DNA from: Haloglycomyces albus DSM 45210
GTDB lineage: Bacteria; Actinomycetota; Actinomycetes; Mycobacteriales; Micromonosporaceae
NCBI RefSeq assembly: GCF_000527155.1
Contig: NZ_AZUQ01000001.1
Span: 2,043,615-2,107,614, forward strand
DNA: 64,000 nt
Direction of reading: 5' to 3'
Every line of letters starts with the position of its first letter. Position 1 is the first letter of the stretch. The notes below the pieces were generated by a model. The model had not been told where the DNA came from. It saw nothing but the letters and a program-made list of their open reading frames with translations, and did not search any database. The position numbers and the translations under genes were made by a program. Of the stretch, positions 54,381 through 64,000 are shown piece by piece.

Positions 54381-55778
54381 ATGCGCGCCCATGAAGCCGG
54401 AGCCCTGCACGGAGACTTCACCGGACTCCGCCCCTCCTGGTTGACCGTACCGGTCGACGTCAATGAATTGCACGGTTATCTATGGCCCCAGAACGTTTCC
54501 CGCGATGATCGGGGTGAACTGACCGTGGCCGGTCATTCCGTCAGCGAACTGGCCCGGCAGTACGGAACGCCCGCGTATTTCTTCGACGAGGGGGATTTCC
54601 GTACCCGGTGTCACCGCTGGGCTGAGGCCTTCGACTTCGCCGACGTCTACTATGCCGCCAAGGCCTTCTGTTCCAAGGCCGTACTGCGCATCGTCGCCGA
54701 ATACGGATTCAAAGTCGACGTGTGCACCGAAGGCGAAATGGTCGTGGCCCTCACGGCGGGAATCGAACCGAGCAATATCGGACTACACGGCAATAATAAA
54801 TCCGATTCCGAGCTCACCCTGGCGCTGAAGCATGGAATCGGGCGTATAGTGGTCGATTCCTTCGATGAGATCCACCGCCTGGAACAACATGCCGCCGCGC
54901 TCGGTGTCCGTCCTCAACTGATGGTCCGAGTCAACGTTGGAGTGGAAGCGCATACTCACGAATACATCGCGACGGCTCATGAAGATCAAAAGTTCGGATT
55001 CAGCCTGACCGACGGCGACGCGTATGCCGCCGCCGATCGCATCATCCGTAGCGAGCACCTCCAACTAGTGGGTCTGCACACTCATATTGGGAGCCAGATT
55101 TTCGACACCTCCGCGTTCGAGGTCTCCGCACAACGCGCACTGCGGCTACACGCCAGGTTGCAGCGAGAGCACGGGGTCAACCTGCCGGAATTGGACCTCG
55201 GAGGTGGGTATGGAATCGCTCTGAACAGCCAGGACGATCCACAACCGCCTGAGGACATCGCCGATGGTCTGCGGGCGATTATCGCCGAGGAGTCGGCCGC
55301 CGCCGGAATCGACCAGCCGCGGATTTCCATTGAACCGGGGCGGAGTCTCATCGGCCCCAGCATGTTCACTCTCTACACCGTGGGGACGGTCAAACCGGTT
55401 CGCCTGTCGGGAGGTACCGGACGCCTGTACGTGTCGGTGGACGGCGGTATGAGCGACAACCTTCGTCCTGCGCTGTACGATGCGTCGTATTCCGCGACGC
55501 TGGCGTCTCGGGCCGACACCTCGACTGCGTCCCTCGCCCGTGTGGTGGGCAAACACTGCGAAGCGGGCGATATCGTCGTCAAAGACGAGTTTCTCCCCTC
55601 GGACATCGCCGTGGGAGACCTGCTGGCCGTCCCGGGGACCGGGGCGTATTGCCGATCCATGGGATCGAACTACAACCACATTCCCCGTCCTCCAGTCATC
55701 GCCGTCACCAGGGAGGGAAGTCGCCCCATCGTTGCCCGCGAAACCATAGAGGATCTCCTCCGACTTGACGTCGGTTGA
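54381..55778 (+). CDS. lysA: diaminopimelate decarboxylase
   Basis: Catalyses the last step of lysine synthesis, meso-diaminopimelate to lysine, with PLP. The 465-residue protein has the PLP lysine in YYAAKAFCSKAVLRIV (about residues 91-106), HTHIGSQIF, the phosphate-binding LDLGGGYGI, EPGRSLIGP and the cross-subunit VVGKHCEAGDIV with the active-site Cys. ATG follows AAGGACA. It is the second gene of the locus, 39 bp before hom. Confidence 0.97.
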   Translation: MRAHEAGALHGDFTGLRPSWLTVPVDVNELHGYLWPQNVSRDDRGELTVAGHSVSELARQYGTPAYFFDEGDFRTRCHRWAEAFDFADVYYAAKAFCSKAVLRIVAEYGFKVDVCTEGEMVVALTAGIEPSNIGLHGNNKSDSELTLALKHGIGRIVVDSFDEIHRLEQHAAALGVRPQLMVRVNVGVEAHTHEYIATAHEDQKFGFSLTDGDAYAAADRIIRSEHLQLVGLHTHIGSQIFDTSAFEVSAQRALRLHARLQREHGVNLPELDLGGGYGIALNSQDDPQPPEDIADGLRAIIAEESAAAGIDQPRISIEPGRSLIGPSMFTLYTVGTVKPVRLSGGTGRLYVSVDGGMSDNLRPALYDASYSATLASRADTSTASLARVVGKHCEAGDIVVKDEFLPSDIAVGDLLAVPGTGAYCRSMGSNYNHIPRPPVIAVTREGSRPIVARETIEDLLRLDVG

Positions 55779-55817
55779 AGCGAAACGCTGACGAAAGTAC
55801 AACGAAAGGTAAGTTCA

Positions 55818-57095
55818 ATGAAACTCGCGCTACTCGGATGCGGCACCGTCGGCAGTGAAGTCGTACGCCTCATGCGAATGCGCGCCACTGAACTTGCCAA
55901 TCGCATCGGAGAGCCGCTGGAGATCGCCGGGGTGGCCGTCCGTCGTGCCGGGAAGGATCGTTCCCACCTGGGACTCGACCCCGATCTGTTCACTACCGAC
56001 GCCACCGAGCTGATCAAACGTCCCGACATCGATCTCGTGGTGGAGGCGGCCGGGGGGATCGAACCGGCCAAGACCTGGATCACCACGGCTTTGTCGGAAG
56101 GCAAGAGTGTCGTGACGGCCAATAAGGCGCTTCTCGCTTCGGACGGTCCGGCACTTGCGGCAGCGGCCGAGTCCGGCCGTGCCGATCTGTATTACGAAGC
56201 GGCCGCCGCCGCGGCGATACCGCTCATGCGGCCGTTGCGTGACTCCTTTCAAGGCGACACGATCAATGCGGTGCTGGGAATCGTCAACGGGACGACCAAC
56301 TACATCTGCACTCGGATGACCGAGGCGGGGATGTCGTTCGGAGAAGCGTTGGCCGAGGCCGGTGACCTGGGGTATGCGGAAGCTGATCCCAGTGCCGACC
56401 TCGACGGTTACGACGCGGCCGCCAAGGCGGCTCTGATCGCGTCGTTGGCCTTTCATACGCATATCGATCTCGGTGACGTTCACCGCGAAGGCATCTCGTC
56501 GCTCACGTCCGCCGACATTGCGGCGGCCACGGCGGATGGACGGGTCATCAAACCGCTGTGCATCGCCACCCGGGACGACGACGGTATCTCGGTGCGCGTG
56601 CATCCGGCGATGATTCCGCGCCACCATCCGTTGGCCAATGTGAACGGAGCCTACAACGCGGTGTTCATCGAGGCGGAGTCCGCTGGGCAACTGATGTTCT
56701 ACGGGGCCGGAGCGGGTGGTACGGAAACCGCCTCGGCTGTCCTGGGTGATATCGTCACCGTGGCTCGTAACCGGCGTAGCGGTGCTCGCGCCTTCCCACC
56801 GGAAGCGGCGTGGCAGGAACGGCCCGTGAAGGAAATCGGACAGGCGCTCACGCGCTATTACGTCAGCCTTGACGTCGTCGATGAACCCGGGGTACTGGCT
56901 CGGGTGGCCTCCACCTTTGCGCATCATGGTGTGTCCCTGGCCACGGTCAGTCAGACCGGGCACGGGGAGGACGCACAGCTCGTCGTCGTTACGCACCTTG
57001 CGCCGGACGCCGAGCTGGCCGCCACCTTGGAGGAACTCAAGCAATTGGCTCTCGTGCGACACGTGAGCTCAACCATGAGAGTTGAAGGAGAATAG
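55818..57095 (+). CDS. hom: homoserine dehydrogenase
   Basis: Reduces aspartate semialdehyde to homoserine, the branch to threonine and methionine. The 425-residue enzyme has the dinucleotide loop [37 protein letters not shown] and [28 protein letters not shown] with catalytic acidic and lysine residues. A C-terminal ACT domain (about 345-425, [20 protein letters not shown]) suggests threonine feedback. ATG follows AAAGGTAAG. Confidence 0.97.
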   Translation: MKLALLGCGTVGSEVVRLMRMRATELANRIGEPLEIAGVAVRRAGKDRSHLGLDPDLFTTDATELIKRPDIDLVVEAAGGIEPAKTWITTALSEGKSVVTANKALLASDGPALAAAAESGRADLYYEAAAAAAIPLMRPLRDSFQGDTINAVLGIVNGTTNYICTRMTEAGMSFGEALAEAGDLGYAEADPSADLDGYDAAAKAALIASLAFHTHIDLGDVHREGISSLTSADIAAATADGRVIKPLCIATRDDDGISVRVHPAMIPRHHPLANVNGAYNAVFIEAESAGQLMFYGAGAGGTETASAVLGDIVTVARNRRSGARAFPPEAAWQERPVKEIGQALTRYYVSLDVVDEPGVLARVASTFAHHGVSLATVSQTGHGEDAQLVVVTHLAPDAELAATLEELKQLALVRHVSSTMRVEGE

Positions 57096-57102
57096 GGCAC
57101 TC

Positions 57103-58185
57103 ATGTCCGACGGTTCCATGTCACAGCACGAATTCACGGGATGGCCGGGGCTCATTCGCCGGTACCGCGATCGATTGCCCGTCAGCGCCGATACTCCGGT
57201 CGTTACCCTCCAAGAGGGAAACACTCCGCTGGTTCACGCTCCCGCCTTGTCGGAGCGAGTCGGTTGTGACGTGTATTTGAAGGTCGAGGGGCTGAATCCC
57301 ACCGGGTCCTTTAAAGACCGTGGCATGACGATGGCCGTATCTAAAGCTCTCGAAGCCGAGTCGCGGGCCGTGATCTGTGCGTCGACGGGGAACACCTCGG
57401 CCTCGGCGGCGGCTTATGCGGCCCGGGCCGGGCTGACCTGTGCGGTCTTGGTTCCCGAAGGGAAGATCGCGCTCGGCAAACTGGCTCAGGCCTTGGTGCA
57501 TGGGGCGGAGTTGCTGCAGGTCAGCGGTAACTTCGACGATTGCCTCACCATTGCCGACGAGCTGTCGCGCAATCACCCGGTCACTTTGGTCAATCATTTG
57601 AACCCCAATCGGATCGAAGGGCAGAAGACAGCCGCCTGGGAAGTGGTCGAACGGCTCGGCGACGCTCCGGATCTCCATGTTCTTCCGGTCGGTAACGCCG
57701 GCAATATCACCGCGTACTGGGCCGGATACGAACGGGACGTCGAGGACGGCAATGCGAGTCGCTTGCCGGTCATGCTCGGAGTGCAGGCGAGTGGAGCTGC
57801 GCCGATCGTCAATGACCGCAGGGTAAAAGACCCGCGAACCATTGCCACGGCTATTCGTATCGGTAATCCGGCCTCCTGGGACAAGGCCCTGGCGGTTCGC
57901 GACGCTTCGGCCGGGGAGATCATTGCCGCCACCGATCGTGAGATCCATGCCGCTTACATGTTCTTGGCCCGTTCCGAAGGCGTGTTCGTGGAACTGGCGT
58001 CGGCCGCCAGTGTCGCGGGTCTGTTGCAGCAGGCGGAGGCCGGGAACATCACGCCGGGACAGACGATCGTCTGCACTCTGACCGGAAACGGGTTGAAAGA
58101 CCCCGACTGGGCCGTTTCGACGGCGCCGCAACCGACTCTCGTGCCCGTCGATGCCGAGGCGACCGCTGAAGTGTTGGGGTTGTAA
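57103..58185 (+). CDS. thrC: threonine synthase
   Basis: PLP enzyme converting O-phosphohomoserine to threonine. The 360-residue form is the short actinobacterial type: [30 protein letters not shown], then the PLP lysine in [36 protein letters not shown] and [18 protein letters not shown] 57103 was chosen because AAGGAGA overlaps the end of hom upstream; ATG 57118 is an alternative. Confidence 0.96.
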   Translation: MSDGSMSQHEFTGWPGLIRRYRDRLPVSADTPVVTLQEGNTPLVHAPALSERVGCDVYLKVEGLNPTGSFKDRGMTMAVSKALEAESRAVICASTGNTSASAAAYAARAGLTCAVLVPEGKIALGKLAQALVHGAELLQVSGNFDDCLTIADELSRNHPVTLVNHLNPNRIEGQKTAAWEVVERLGDAPDLHVLPVGNAGNITAYWAGYERDVEDGNASRLPVMLGVQASGAAPIVNDRRVKDPRTIATAIRIGNPASWDKALAVRDASAGEIIAATDREIHAAYMFLARSEGVFVELASAASVAGLLQQAEAGNITPGQTIVCTLTGNGLKDPDWAVSTAPQPTLVPVDAEATAEVLGL

Positions 58186-58188
58186 GGA

Positions 58189-59073
58189 ATGAGAGATTCG
58201 TCTACGGCCCTGGTTCCGGCCACGAGCGCCAATCTGGGGCCGGGTTTCGACAGCCTTGGATTGGCACTGTCCGTGCACGACACCGTCACCGCTACCCGAG
58301 TCGACAGTGGAGTACGTGTCGAGATCGATGGTCCGGCCGACGGTCTGCCTCGCGACGAAAGCCACCTCATTGCCGCCACGATCATGACCGCTTCAGAACG
58401 TCTGGGGCATCCACTGCGGGACTTCGAACTCCACTGTGTCAATCGTATTCCTCACGCGCGGGGAATGGGGTCGTCCTCCGCCGCCATCAGTGCCGGGGTC
58501 CTCTTGGCCGACTCGCTGCTGGAGACCAAGATGACCAATGGGGAAAAGGTGGCCCTGGCCAGTGAGATCGAGGGGCATCCGGATAATGTGGCTCCCTGCC
58601 TGCTGGGCGGGTTCACCATTGCCTACCTTGGGGAGACAGGTGCCCGTGCGGTGTCGCGTCGAGTCCACGAACGGGTCCGTCCCGTGGTTTTCGTCCCTCA
58701 GATGCAGGGGCTGACCGAGACGGCGCGGGCCGCGCTTCCGGCGACGGTTCCCTATACCGACGCCGTGTTCAATCTGTCTCGCTCGGCCTTGCTGGTCGAG
58801 GCGTTGACGTCGGAGCCGGATCTGTTGTGGGAGGCGACGGCGGATCGGATTCATCAGCCGTATCGGGCCAATGGAATGCCCGACGCCTGGGAGTTGGTAC
58901 GCAGGCTGCGGGAACAGGGGTTCGCCGCGGCGATTTCCGGGGCCGGACCGTCGGTCATCGTGCTGTGCGACAGAGAAAGTGAGTCTCCGGGTGAATGTGA
59001 GGACTGGGAGAGACTGGAACTTGACGTCGGTCCGGGAGCCTGTGTCCTCGATGAGAGCCCGGGAAAATCGTGA
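58189..59073 (+). CDS. thrB: homoserine kinase
   Basis: GHMP-family kinase phosphorylating homoserine. The 294-residue protein has VPATSANLGPGFDSLGLAL at the start, the ATP loop PHARGMGSSSAAISAGV (about residues 88-104), EGHPDNVAPCLLGG and the C-terminal GFAAAISGAGPSVIVL. ATG comes 3 bp after the thrC stop, with AAGG immediately before it; the site is closer than usual, so translation may depend on coupling to thrC. Confidence 0.96.
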   Translation: MRDSSTALVPATSANLGPGFDSLGLALSVHDTVTATRVDSGVRVEIDGPADGLPRDESHLIAATIMTASERLGHPLRDFELHCVNRIPHARGMGSSSAAISAGVLLADSLLETKMTNGEKVALASEIEGHPDNVAPCLLGGFTIAYLGETGARAVSRRVHERVRPVVFVPQMQGLTETARAALPATVPYTDAVFNLSRSALLVEALTSEPDLLWEATADRIHQPYRANGMPDAWELVRRLREQGFAAAISGAGPSVIVLCDRESESPGECEDWERLELDVGPGACVLDESPGKS

Positions 59074-59577
59074 GTATCGTGTCGCGGGAAGCGCTATCGG
59101 CCTCGGCGGAGTAGTTGACGTCTCAATTTTCTTTCCCGCCCCTATTGGTCATTCGGATACACATGCGCTATCATTAACCCCATAAGAGAGCCTTGTATGA
59201 AAACAGGTTCATGGCAGGCCGCTAGGAGCGGGTTCGTCAATCGATCTTCTCCCACGACACAGAAGCCAAGGACACTTTGAATAAGGCTCATCCACCCAGT
59301 GTCGTAGCATCTAAATCTAGAGGCTATGCTTATAATCACAACGGCCGCGACGCATCTAGCGTACGCTGGATCTCTGGTTTCTGCTCTACTACCTCCGCGC
59401 ACATTCCGTTGCGGACAAACGGATTGGCGAGCAGACAGCTGCAAAGGCACACAATGTGGGAAACATTCGCCGCGTGACAGCTGAATCTATGACCAGTTGC
59501 TTGGCATCGTGGCTATTTGAGAACGTGGGCACGGTATTTCATTCTCGTAACTCGTGTCCGCTAAGGGAAGGAATCCA
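59074..59577. other. 504-bp thrB-rho interval, rho leader
   Basis: No gene is supported. A plus-strand promoter candidate lies at 59145-59174 and a perfect TATAAT at 59331-59336 (without a good -35). If transcription begins near 59181, rho would have a leader of about 400 nt, consistent with the long autoregulated leaders known for rho in other bacteria. No terminator for the thr operon is obvious. Confidence 0.5.
59145..59174 (+). promoter_or_regulatory. candidate rho promoter
   Basis: TTGGTC (59145-59150), an 18-bp spacer and TATCAT (59169-59174). It is a moderate match to a housekeeping promoter. Confidence 0.4.
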
Positions 59578-61425
59578 TTGAGCGACACCACCGGCACATC
59601 GTCGGACCAGAAGAGCAGCGCTAAAACAACTACTAAACGCCGCCGGCCTGGGACGGGATTGGCCTCTATGCTGATGCCTCAGCTGCAGCAGATGGCGAGC
59701 AACATGGGCATCACCGGCGTGGGCCGGATGCGCAAGAGCGAACTGATCACTGCGATCAAGGCCGCCGAGGAGGCGGCTCAAGACGCTGGTGGCAGTGCAG
59801 AACAGGAGGCCCTACCAGTGCCTGACTCCGATAATCCGTCTACCGTCGATGAAAAGGAAAGCTCGGGGGTGGAGACGGCACAGCGTGGGAGACGACGCTC
59901 CGCACGCCAGACCAATGCCCCAGAGCAGGAAGACAACGTTAGCGCCGCTTCTGAATCCGAAGGCTCCGAGAATCAGTCCAGCGAAACCGCATCTGAGTCG
60001 GTTGAGCAGGTGCGGCGTGGAACCCGTCGTCGCCGTCGGGGCAACGACAGCGACTCCGGTGGTTCCGCACCGCAGCAGTCGTCCACGGAACAGTCTGAGA
60101 AGAGCTCCGATGACGACGACAATGGACGCCGTCGGCGCCGCGATTTTGACAACAACCGAGGCAACTACCGCGACCGCCGGAAGCGCCGCGATCGCACCGA
60201 CCGGGATCGCCGTCGCGGCGGCTACCGGGACCGCAATGACGACAATCGGTCGAATTTCGGTGACGATCGGCGCGATCAGCGCAATGACGACGATTTGCTT
60301 CCGGTTGCCGGAATTTTGGACATCCTGGAGAACTACGCTTTCATTCGAACCACCGGATATCTCGCAGGTTCGGAAGATGTGTATGTGTCAATGGCGCAGG
60401 TGCGCCGCAATAAACTCCGCCGCGGTGACGCGGTTACCGGTGCGGTCAAGCCGCACCAGGAAAACCAGGGCGGAAAACGCCGCGAGAAGTACAACCCGTT
60501 GGTTCGTCTGGATTCCGTCAACGGGATGGATCCGGAGGAGGCGAAGCGTCGCGATGAGTTCTACAAGCTGACGCCGCTGTATCCGGATGAGCGCCTGCGT
60601 TTGGAAACCGAACCGAACAACCTCACCGGCCGCGTCATCGATTTGGTAACGCCCATCGGTAAGGGACAGCGCGCCTTGATCGTCTCGCCTCCGAAGGCTG
60701 GTAAGACGATGGTGATGCAGTCGATCGCGAACTCCATCACCACCAACAATCCTGAATGCCATTTGATGGTGGTACTGGTCGACGAACGGCCCGAAGAGGT
60801 CACCGACATGCAGCGTTCGGTGAAGGGCGAGGTCATTTCGTCCACCTTCGACCGTCCACCGTCGGATCACACCACTATCGCCGAACTGTCCATTGAACGC
60901 GCCAAGCGGTTGGTGGAACTGGGGCACGACGTCGTTGTCCTGTTGGATGGAATTACCCGTTTGGCTCGCGCTTACAACAACGCGACTCCGGCTTCCGGAC
61001 GCATCATGTCCGGTGGTATCGATACCACTGCCTTGTACCCGCCCAAGAAGTTCCTGGGTGCCGCCCGCAACATTGAAGGCGGCGGTTCGCTCACGATTGT
61101 GGCGACGGCTCTGGTGGAGACCGGTTCGATGGGTGACACGGTCATCTTCGAAGAATTCAAGGGAACCGGTAACTCCGAGCTGAAACTGGACCGGAAGATC
61201 GCGGAGAAACGGCGTTACCCGGCTGTCGACGTTCACGCGTCGTCCACTCGTAAGGACGACCTGATGATGAGCTCCGACGAGCAGGCCGTCATGTTGAAGT
61301 TGCGCCGAGTCCTGGCGTCGCTGGAACCGCAACAGGCCATTGACCAGCTCTTTGACCGTCTTAAGAAGACTCAAACGAACGCCGAGTTCCTGATGCAGAT
61401 CGTCAAGACGACTCCTGGGGAATAG
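59578..61425 (+). CDS. rho: transcription termination factor Rho with long N-terminal insertion
   Basis: Hexameric RNA helicase ending transcription. The 615-residue protein starts at TTG 59578 after GGGAAGGA. The N-terminal Rho_N helix bundle ([33 protein letters not shown]) is followed by about 170 residues of acidic then Arg/Asp/Asn-rich low-complexity sequence, as in other high-GC actinobacterial Rho proteins. The primary RNA-binding domain ([20 protein letters not shown]) and the ATPase with Walker A SPPKAGKT (about 370-377) and [13 protein letters not shown] follow. The core is intact. Confidence 0.97.
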   Translation: MSDTTGTSSDQKSSAKTTTKRRRPGTGLASMLMPQLQQMASNMGITGVGRMRKSELITAIKAAEEAAQDAGGSAEQEALPVPDSDNPSTVDEKESSGVETAQRGRRRSARQTNAPEQEDNVSAASESEGSENQSSETASESVEQVRRGTRRRRRGNDSDSGGSAPQQSSTEQSEKSSDDDDNGRRRRRDFDNNRGNYRDRRKRRDRTDRDRRRGGYRDRNDDNRSNFGDDRRDQRNDDDLLPVAGILDILENYAFIRTTGYLAGSEDVYVSMAQVRRNKLRRGDAVTGAVKPHQENQGGKRREKYNPLVRLDSVNGMDPEEAKRRDEFYKLTPLYPDERLRLETEPNNLTGRVIDLVTPIGKGQRALIVSPPKAGKTMVMQSIANSITTNNPECHLMVVLVDERPEEVTDMQRSVKGEVISSTFDRPPSDHTTIAELSIERAKRLVELGHDVVVLLDGITRLARAYNNATPASGRIMSGGIDTTALYPPKKFLGAARNIEGGGSLTIVATALVETGSMGDTVIFEEFKGTGNSELKLDRKIAEKRRYPAVDVHASSTRKDDLMMSSDEQAVMLKLRRVLASLEPQQAIDQLFDRLKKTQTNAEFLMQIVKTTPGE

Positions 61426-61440
61426 GCTTCGAACCTAAGC

Positions 61441-61480
61441 GTAAGGGGCGGCGATCCAATCACGGATCGCCGCCCCTTAC
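61441..61480. terminator. stem-loop between rho and the convergent DUF6114 gene
   Basis: A perfect 17-bp stem GTAAGGGGCGGCGATCC (61441-61457) / complement (61464-61480) with a 6-nt loop. There is no T-tract. A smaller CTGTACGTCGTACAG palindrome follows. It probably terminates both genes. Confidence 0.82.
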
Positions 61481-61507
61481 GCTGTACGTCGTACAGGGCC
61501 GTCGCCT

Positions 61508-62845
61508 CTACTCGACCGGTTCGTTGATCGTCGGCAGTTCGATGACGTCACCACGAACGTAGGTCGTCACGGATTGGGCCTCGGTCAATACCAGGTACGG
61601 GGGGACAACCGGCATGGGATTGTCCACAGTCACCTTGATCGGCAGAATTCCGAAGGCCAGACCCTCCGTGGAGAGCGCGTACAGTTCGACGTTTCCCTTC
61701 AATTCGGCGGTGGTTCCCGGGTTCTTGACGTGTATATCCTTGTCGCTACCGGGGACGGCGGCGGCCGCCTGATCCATTTCCTCCAAATACAGGGAATCCA
61801 TGGTGAACTTCATGGCTTCCACGGGACCGTCGTTCGTCTGGATCTCGACGATTCCGTCGTAGGTCACCCACACCATGGTCATCTTGTCGGCCGTGATGGT
61901 GGTGAGATCCGAAGCGGCGACCGGGGGGCCGTCGGCGTATTTCGGTTCCGACTCGTAGTCGTCGTCCTCCATACACTCTTCCAGAACCTCGGCGGCCTCT
62001 TCGGCGTCGCCGGAGCCCAATTCGATTTCACCATCGGGCATCTTATCGGGTTCGCAGGTGGCGTCCGACTCTTCGTCGTCGCCTTCCCCCTCGTCCTCTT
62101 CGGACTCCTCTTCGTCCGAATCGGTGTCCTCGCCCTCATCCGGGTCGGTTTCGCCCTCCTCGGGGAGATCGTCCGACTCCTCGTCCGAGCCCTCCTCAGA
62201 GTCCTCGTCTCCGGAGTCGTCCTCATCGTCGCAGAAAAGGGGAATCAAGCACCAGTTGGAATCTTGGGCGTAGGCCGGTTCGCTGGGAACGGCTACCGCC
62301 AAAGCGAGCACGACGGCCGCGACCACAGCGGAGGCGGACACGGCACCCGAGGTGCCCTTCTCACCGTCCTTCTGCGTCTCGACCGTGGTCTCGTCGGCAG
62401 TGGAATCGGAGTCGTCAGCGGACCCGTCCACGGCCTCGTCCCACAGCTCATCCTCGGATTTGGGTGGGGTCCAGGCGAAAATGAGTCCGCCACCGATGAC
62501 TATCAACAGCATTCCGATGACGAACCCACCCAGGTTGGCAACAGGCATGGACGCCAAACCCGCGATGACGATCAAGATTCCGGTGACCGTGCGCATCTGG
62601 TTTTGAAACCACGACACGAGCACCATACACAGCACCGTCACGCAGATGACGAGCGTACCGAGCTCACCGATTCCACGGATGAAACTGATACTGATCATGC
62701 CGCCCAAGACGAGATAGAGTTCCAGCGCTCCGAGAAGCGCGATCAGCCCACCCCAGAAGGGACGTGTGCGTCGCCAGCGGCGCCAGGATCTCCAAGCCCG
62801 CCGCAACCACGCGACCTTCTCCTCCGGGGATTCATCCTTGGGCAT
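61508..62845 (-). CDS. DUF6114 membrane protein with acidic C-terminal extension
   Basis: The 445-residue protein begins with a DUF6114-type four-helix membrane domain (about 25-125, starting RRTRPFWGGLIALLGALELY). A cytosolic acidic linker comes next, then another hydrophobic segment (about 165-190), then about 60 residues almost entirely Asp, Glu and Ser (residues 205-270). A C-terminal beta-rich domain (about 300-445, DLTTITADKMTMVWVTYDGI) follows. It sits 43 bp downstream of the DUF6230 gene, the usual partner in actinomycetes. The fused C-terminal domain resembles the DUF6230 product in style. The function is unknown. Confidence 0.8.
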   Translation of the reverse strand: MPKDESPEEKVAWLRRAWRSWRRWRRTRPFWGGLIALLGALELYLVLGGMISISFIRGIGELGTLVICVTVLCMVLVSWFQNQMRTVTGILIVIAGLASMPVANLGGFVIGMLLIVIGGGLIFAWTPPKSEDELWDEAVDGSADDSDSTADETTVETQKDGEKGTSGAVSASAVVAAVVLALAVAVPSEPAYAQDSNWCLIPLFCDDEDDSGDEDSEEGSDEESDDLPEEGETDPDEGEDTDSDEEESEEDEGEGDDEESDATCEPDKMPDGEIELGSGDAEEAAEVLEECMEDDDYESEPKYADGPPVAASDLTTITADKMTMVWVTYDGIVEIQTNDGPVEAMKFTMDSLYLEEMDQAAAAVPGSDKDIHVKNPGTTAELKGNVELYALSTEGLAFGILPIKVTVDNPMPVVPPYLVLTEAQSVTTYVRGDVIELPTINEPVE

Positions 62846-62888
62846 CTACATTACCTCCCTTGCGATTACGCTCCAGTGCGTTAACCGC

Positions 62889-63497
62889 CTAGTAACACTC
62901 GTTCTCGCCTTGGTGAATGGACATGTGGAGCCCGTTCAAGGTAAAGGTGCCCGCTTCGACGAACCAAGCGTTCTGCTTGGCATCGGTAATGGTGATGGTC
63001 TCGGATTGTTGGGCAAAACCACCGGGGGTACCGCTGAATCCTGGGGTGCGATCGACTTCTCCCGCGTCGACGCCGACTTCGATGTTTCCGAACTCGGCGT
63101 TACCTTGCAGTTCGTCGATATACAGAATGAGGTTTTCGGCCTCAACAGGGTTTTCAGGGTCGGTACCAGCCTCGACGACCAGGGTGTAGGTGCCCAGAGG
63201 CGTGTCGATGAGCGCCGACTGGCACAGACCGACGATCTCGGCACTGGCAATGGCCGAAGGAGCGACGACGTGCTGTTCACCGTCGGACCCCTCCACGATC
63301 GCGCCGACCTGGCTAAAGCCTTCACCTTCCATGCTTTCGGCCGTAACCTTGAAATCATCGGAGGATACGGCAAAGCTCGAGGCGATGGCCCCTTGCGCCG
63401 TCAGCGCCGCCATGGTGACTCCAGCCGCAACAGCGGGGCCCGCGAGCAGCCCGAATCTCTTCCAGCTGGTGCGCCCCTTAGGTGCATCGTTGGACAT
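62889..63497 (-). CDS. DUF6230 secreted/membrane-anchored protein
   Basis: The 202-residue protein has a basic start, a hydrophobic signal or anchor (FGLLAGPAVAAGVTMAALTAQGAIA, residues 15-39) and a beta-rich domain matching the DUF6230 pattern (ASSFAVSSDDFKVTAESMEGEGF, VGLCQSALIDTPLGTYTLVVEAG, NAEFGNIEVGVDAGEV). These proteins are usually encoded just before a DUF6114 gene, as here. Their role is not established. ATG follows AAGGGAG. Confidence 0.85.
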   Translation of the reverse strand: MSNDAPKGRTSWKRFGLLAGPAVAAGVTMAALTAQGAIASSFAVSSDDFKVTAESMEGEGFSQVGAIVEGSDGEQHVVAPSAIASAEIVGLCQSALIDTPLGTYTLVVEAGTDPENPVEAENLILYIDELQGNAEFGNIEVGVDAGEVDRTPGFSGTPGGFAQQSETITITDAKQNAWFVEAGTFTLNGLHMSIHQGENECY

Positions 63498-63809
63498 GAT
63501 GCTCCCTTCTCAAATGTCGTGCGGTTTACTTGCTGGTAACTATTCCAAGCAAACATGAGAAAGGCCACAACTGTCAATAGTGAATTGGCAAAACGTCAAT
63601 GGAAAATCTTGAGTGAACTCTACAAACGCTCATGCTTGGGAACCGACTGTAGCGACGATCACCGGTTACACTAGTTAGTTGGCGTCAAGAAAGGATTGAC
63701 GACCACTGTCCAAGCGCTTCCTCGGAAGCACGATCCGGTACCGGTTCACGGTTGGCGTCGCGCTCTGTTCGTGCCGTCGATCGACCCGGCGACCGAAGAA
63801 AGGCCCACA
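63498..63809. other. 312-bp interval between DUF6230 and rpmE
   Basis: The divergent promoters of both genes should lie here. TACACT at 63667-63672 is a plausible plus-strand -10 for rpmE, but no clear -35 is present. Nothing else was seen. Confidence 0.4.
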
Positions 63810-64000
63810 ATGAAACAGGGAACTCACCCGGAATACGTTGTCACTGAAGTGACCTGCACCTGCGGTAATAGCTTCACCACGCGCTCCACGGTGACCTCCG
63901 GCAAGATCCAGGCCGCCACCTGCAATGTTTGCCACCCCTTCTACACCGGCAAACAGCGCATCCTCGACAGCGGTGGTCGTGTCGCGAAATTCCAAGCCAA
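63810..64000 (+). CDS. rpmE: 50S ribosomal protein L31 (partial, N-terminal part)
   Basis: The frame from ATG 63810 (after GAAGAAAGG) reads [20 protein letters not shown] and continues to the window edge after 63 codons. It is the zinc-binding form of L31: CTC near residues 16-18 and CNVC near 38-41. The block [21 protein letters not shown] is typical. Its position after rho is the conserved actinobacterial order, though two unrelated genes intervene here. Confidence 0.95.
   Translation, partial: MKQGTHPEYVVTEVTCTCGNSFTTRSTVTSGKIQAATCNVCHPFYTGKQRILDSGGRVAKFQA

Noticed and set aside
59369-59420. Possible fourth copy of module B before rho
   Set aside because: GCTCTAC is present, but the second box is in the wrong orientation (GGCGAGC instead of GCTCGCC) and no stem forms between them.
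61574-62884. 436-codon plus-strand frame opposite the DUF6114 gene
   Set aside because: Starts and composition are those of the complement of an acid-rich gene; the minus-strand gene has a clear binding site and domain structure.

Overview
The window is a core chromosomal segment of an actinobacterium. Evidence: the gene orders rpoB-rpoC, rpsL-rpsG-fusA-tuf, S10-spc and argS-lysA-hom-thrC-thrB-rho-rpmE; frequent GTG/TTG starts; a zinc-ribbon S14; a c-di-AMP (ydaO) riboswitch before an NlpC/P60 gene; a DUF6230/DUF6114 pair; and many starts of the leaderless form TANNNT-N6-RTG. The moderate GC content and protein style would fit a lower-GC member of Glycomycetaceae (a Haloglycomyces-like genome), but that placement is inference.

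Layout. 1-6.05 kb: the 3' half of rpoB, then rpoC and a strong terminator. 6.1-8.7 kb: two small membrane-protein genes and long non-coding stretches with palindromes. 8.7-13.1 kb: the str operon (rpsL, rpsG, fusA, tuf). 13.2-31.3 kb: about 18.7 kb of accessory genes between tuf and rpsJ. These are two GNAT acetyltransferases, an SDR dehydrogenase, a NarL/DesK-type two-component pair, a Tat-exported PhoX-like protein, a TetR regulator, a glycerophosphotransferase/glycosyltransferase-like gene with a heptanucleotide repeat in its 5' end, a STAND-like TPR protein with a degenerate P-loop, a truncated small protein with a glycine/asparagine motif, a 53-residue membrane protein, YjbQ, a YcaQ-type glycosylase, a soluble Ser/Thr kinase, a helix-hairpin-helix membrane protein, a duplicated-domain lipoprotein and a methyltransferase-like protein lacking motif IV.

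31.7-45.8 kb: the S10-spc ribosomal protein operon through secY, adk and map. It is interrupted by about 1 kb of structured non-coding DNA between rplR and rpsE, and it is not followed by the usual infA-rpmJ-rpsM genes. 45.9-52.5 kb: two DUF1707 membrane proteins, tRNA-His, orn, a SigB-like sigma factor with an ECF-type promoter, an NlpC/P60 hydrolase under a c-di-AMP riboswitch, and a MerR regulator. 52.6-64 kb: argS, lysA, hom, thrC, thrB, rho, DUF6114 and DUF6230 genes, and the start of rpmE.

The most notable unexplained signals are: (i) a structured repeat family (copies near 40.6-40.9, 49.4-49.6 and 51.6-51.9 kb) whose diverged copies keep base pairing through compensatory changes; (ii) an 11-unit GCGTCCA tract that should switch a surface-glycan-type gene on and off; (iii) a divergent STAND-like / amyloid-motif-like gene pair that looks like a decayed or unusual signalling or defence module. 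All calls come from reading the sequence; no database search was run.
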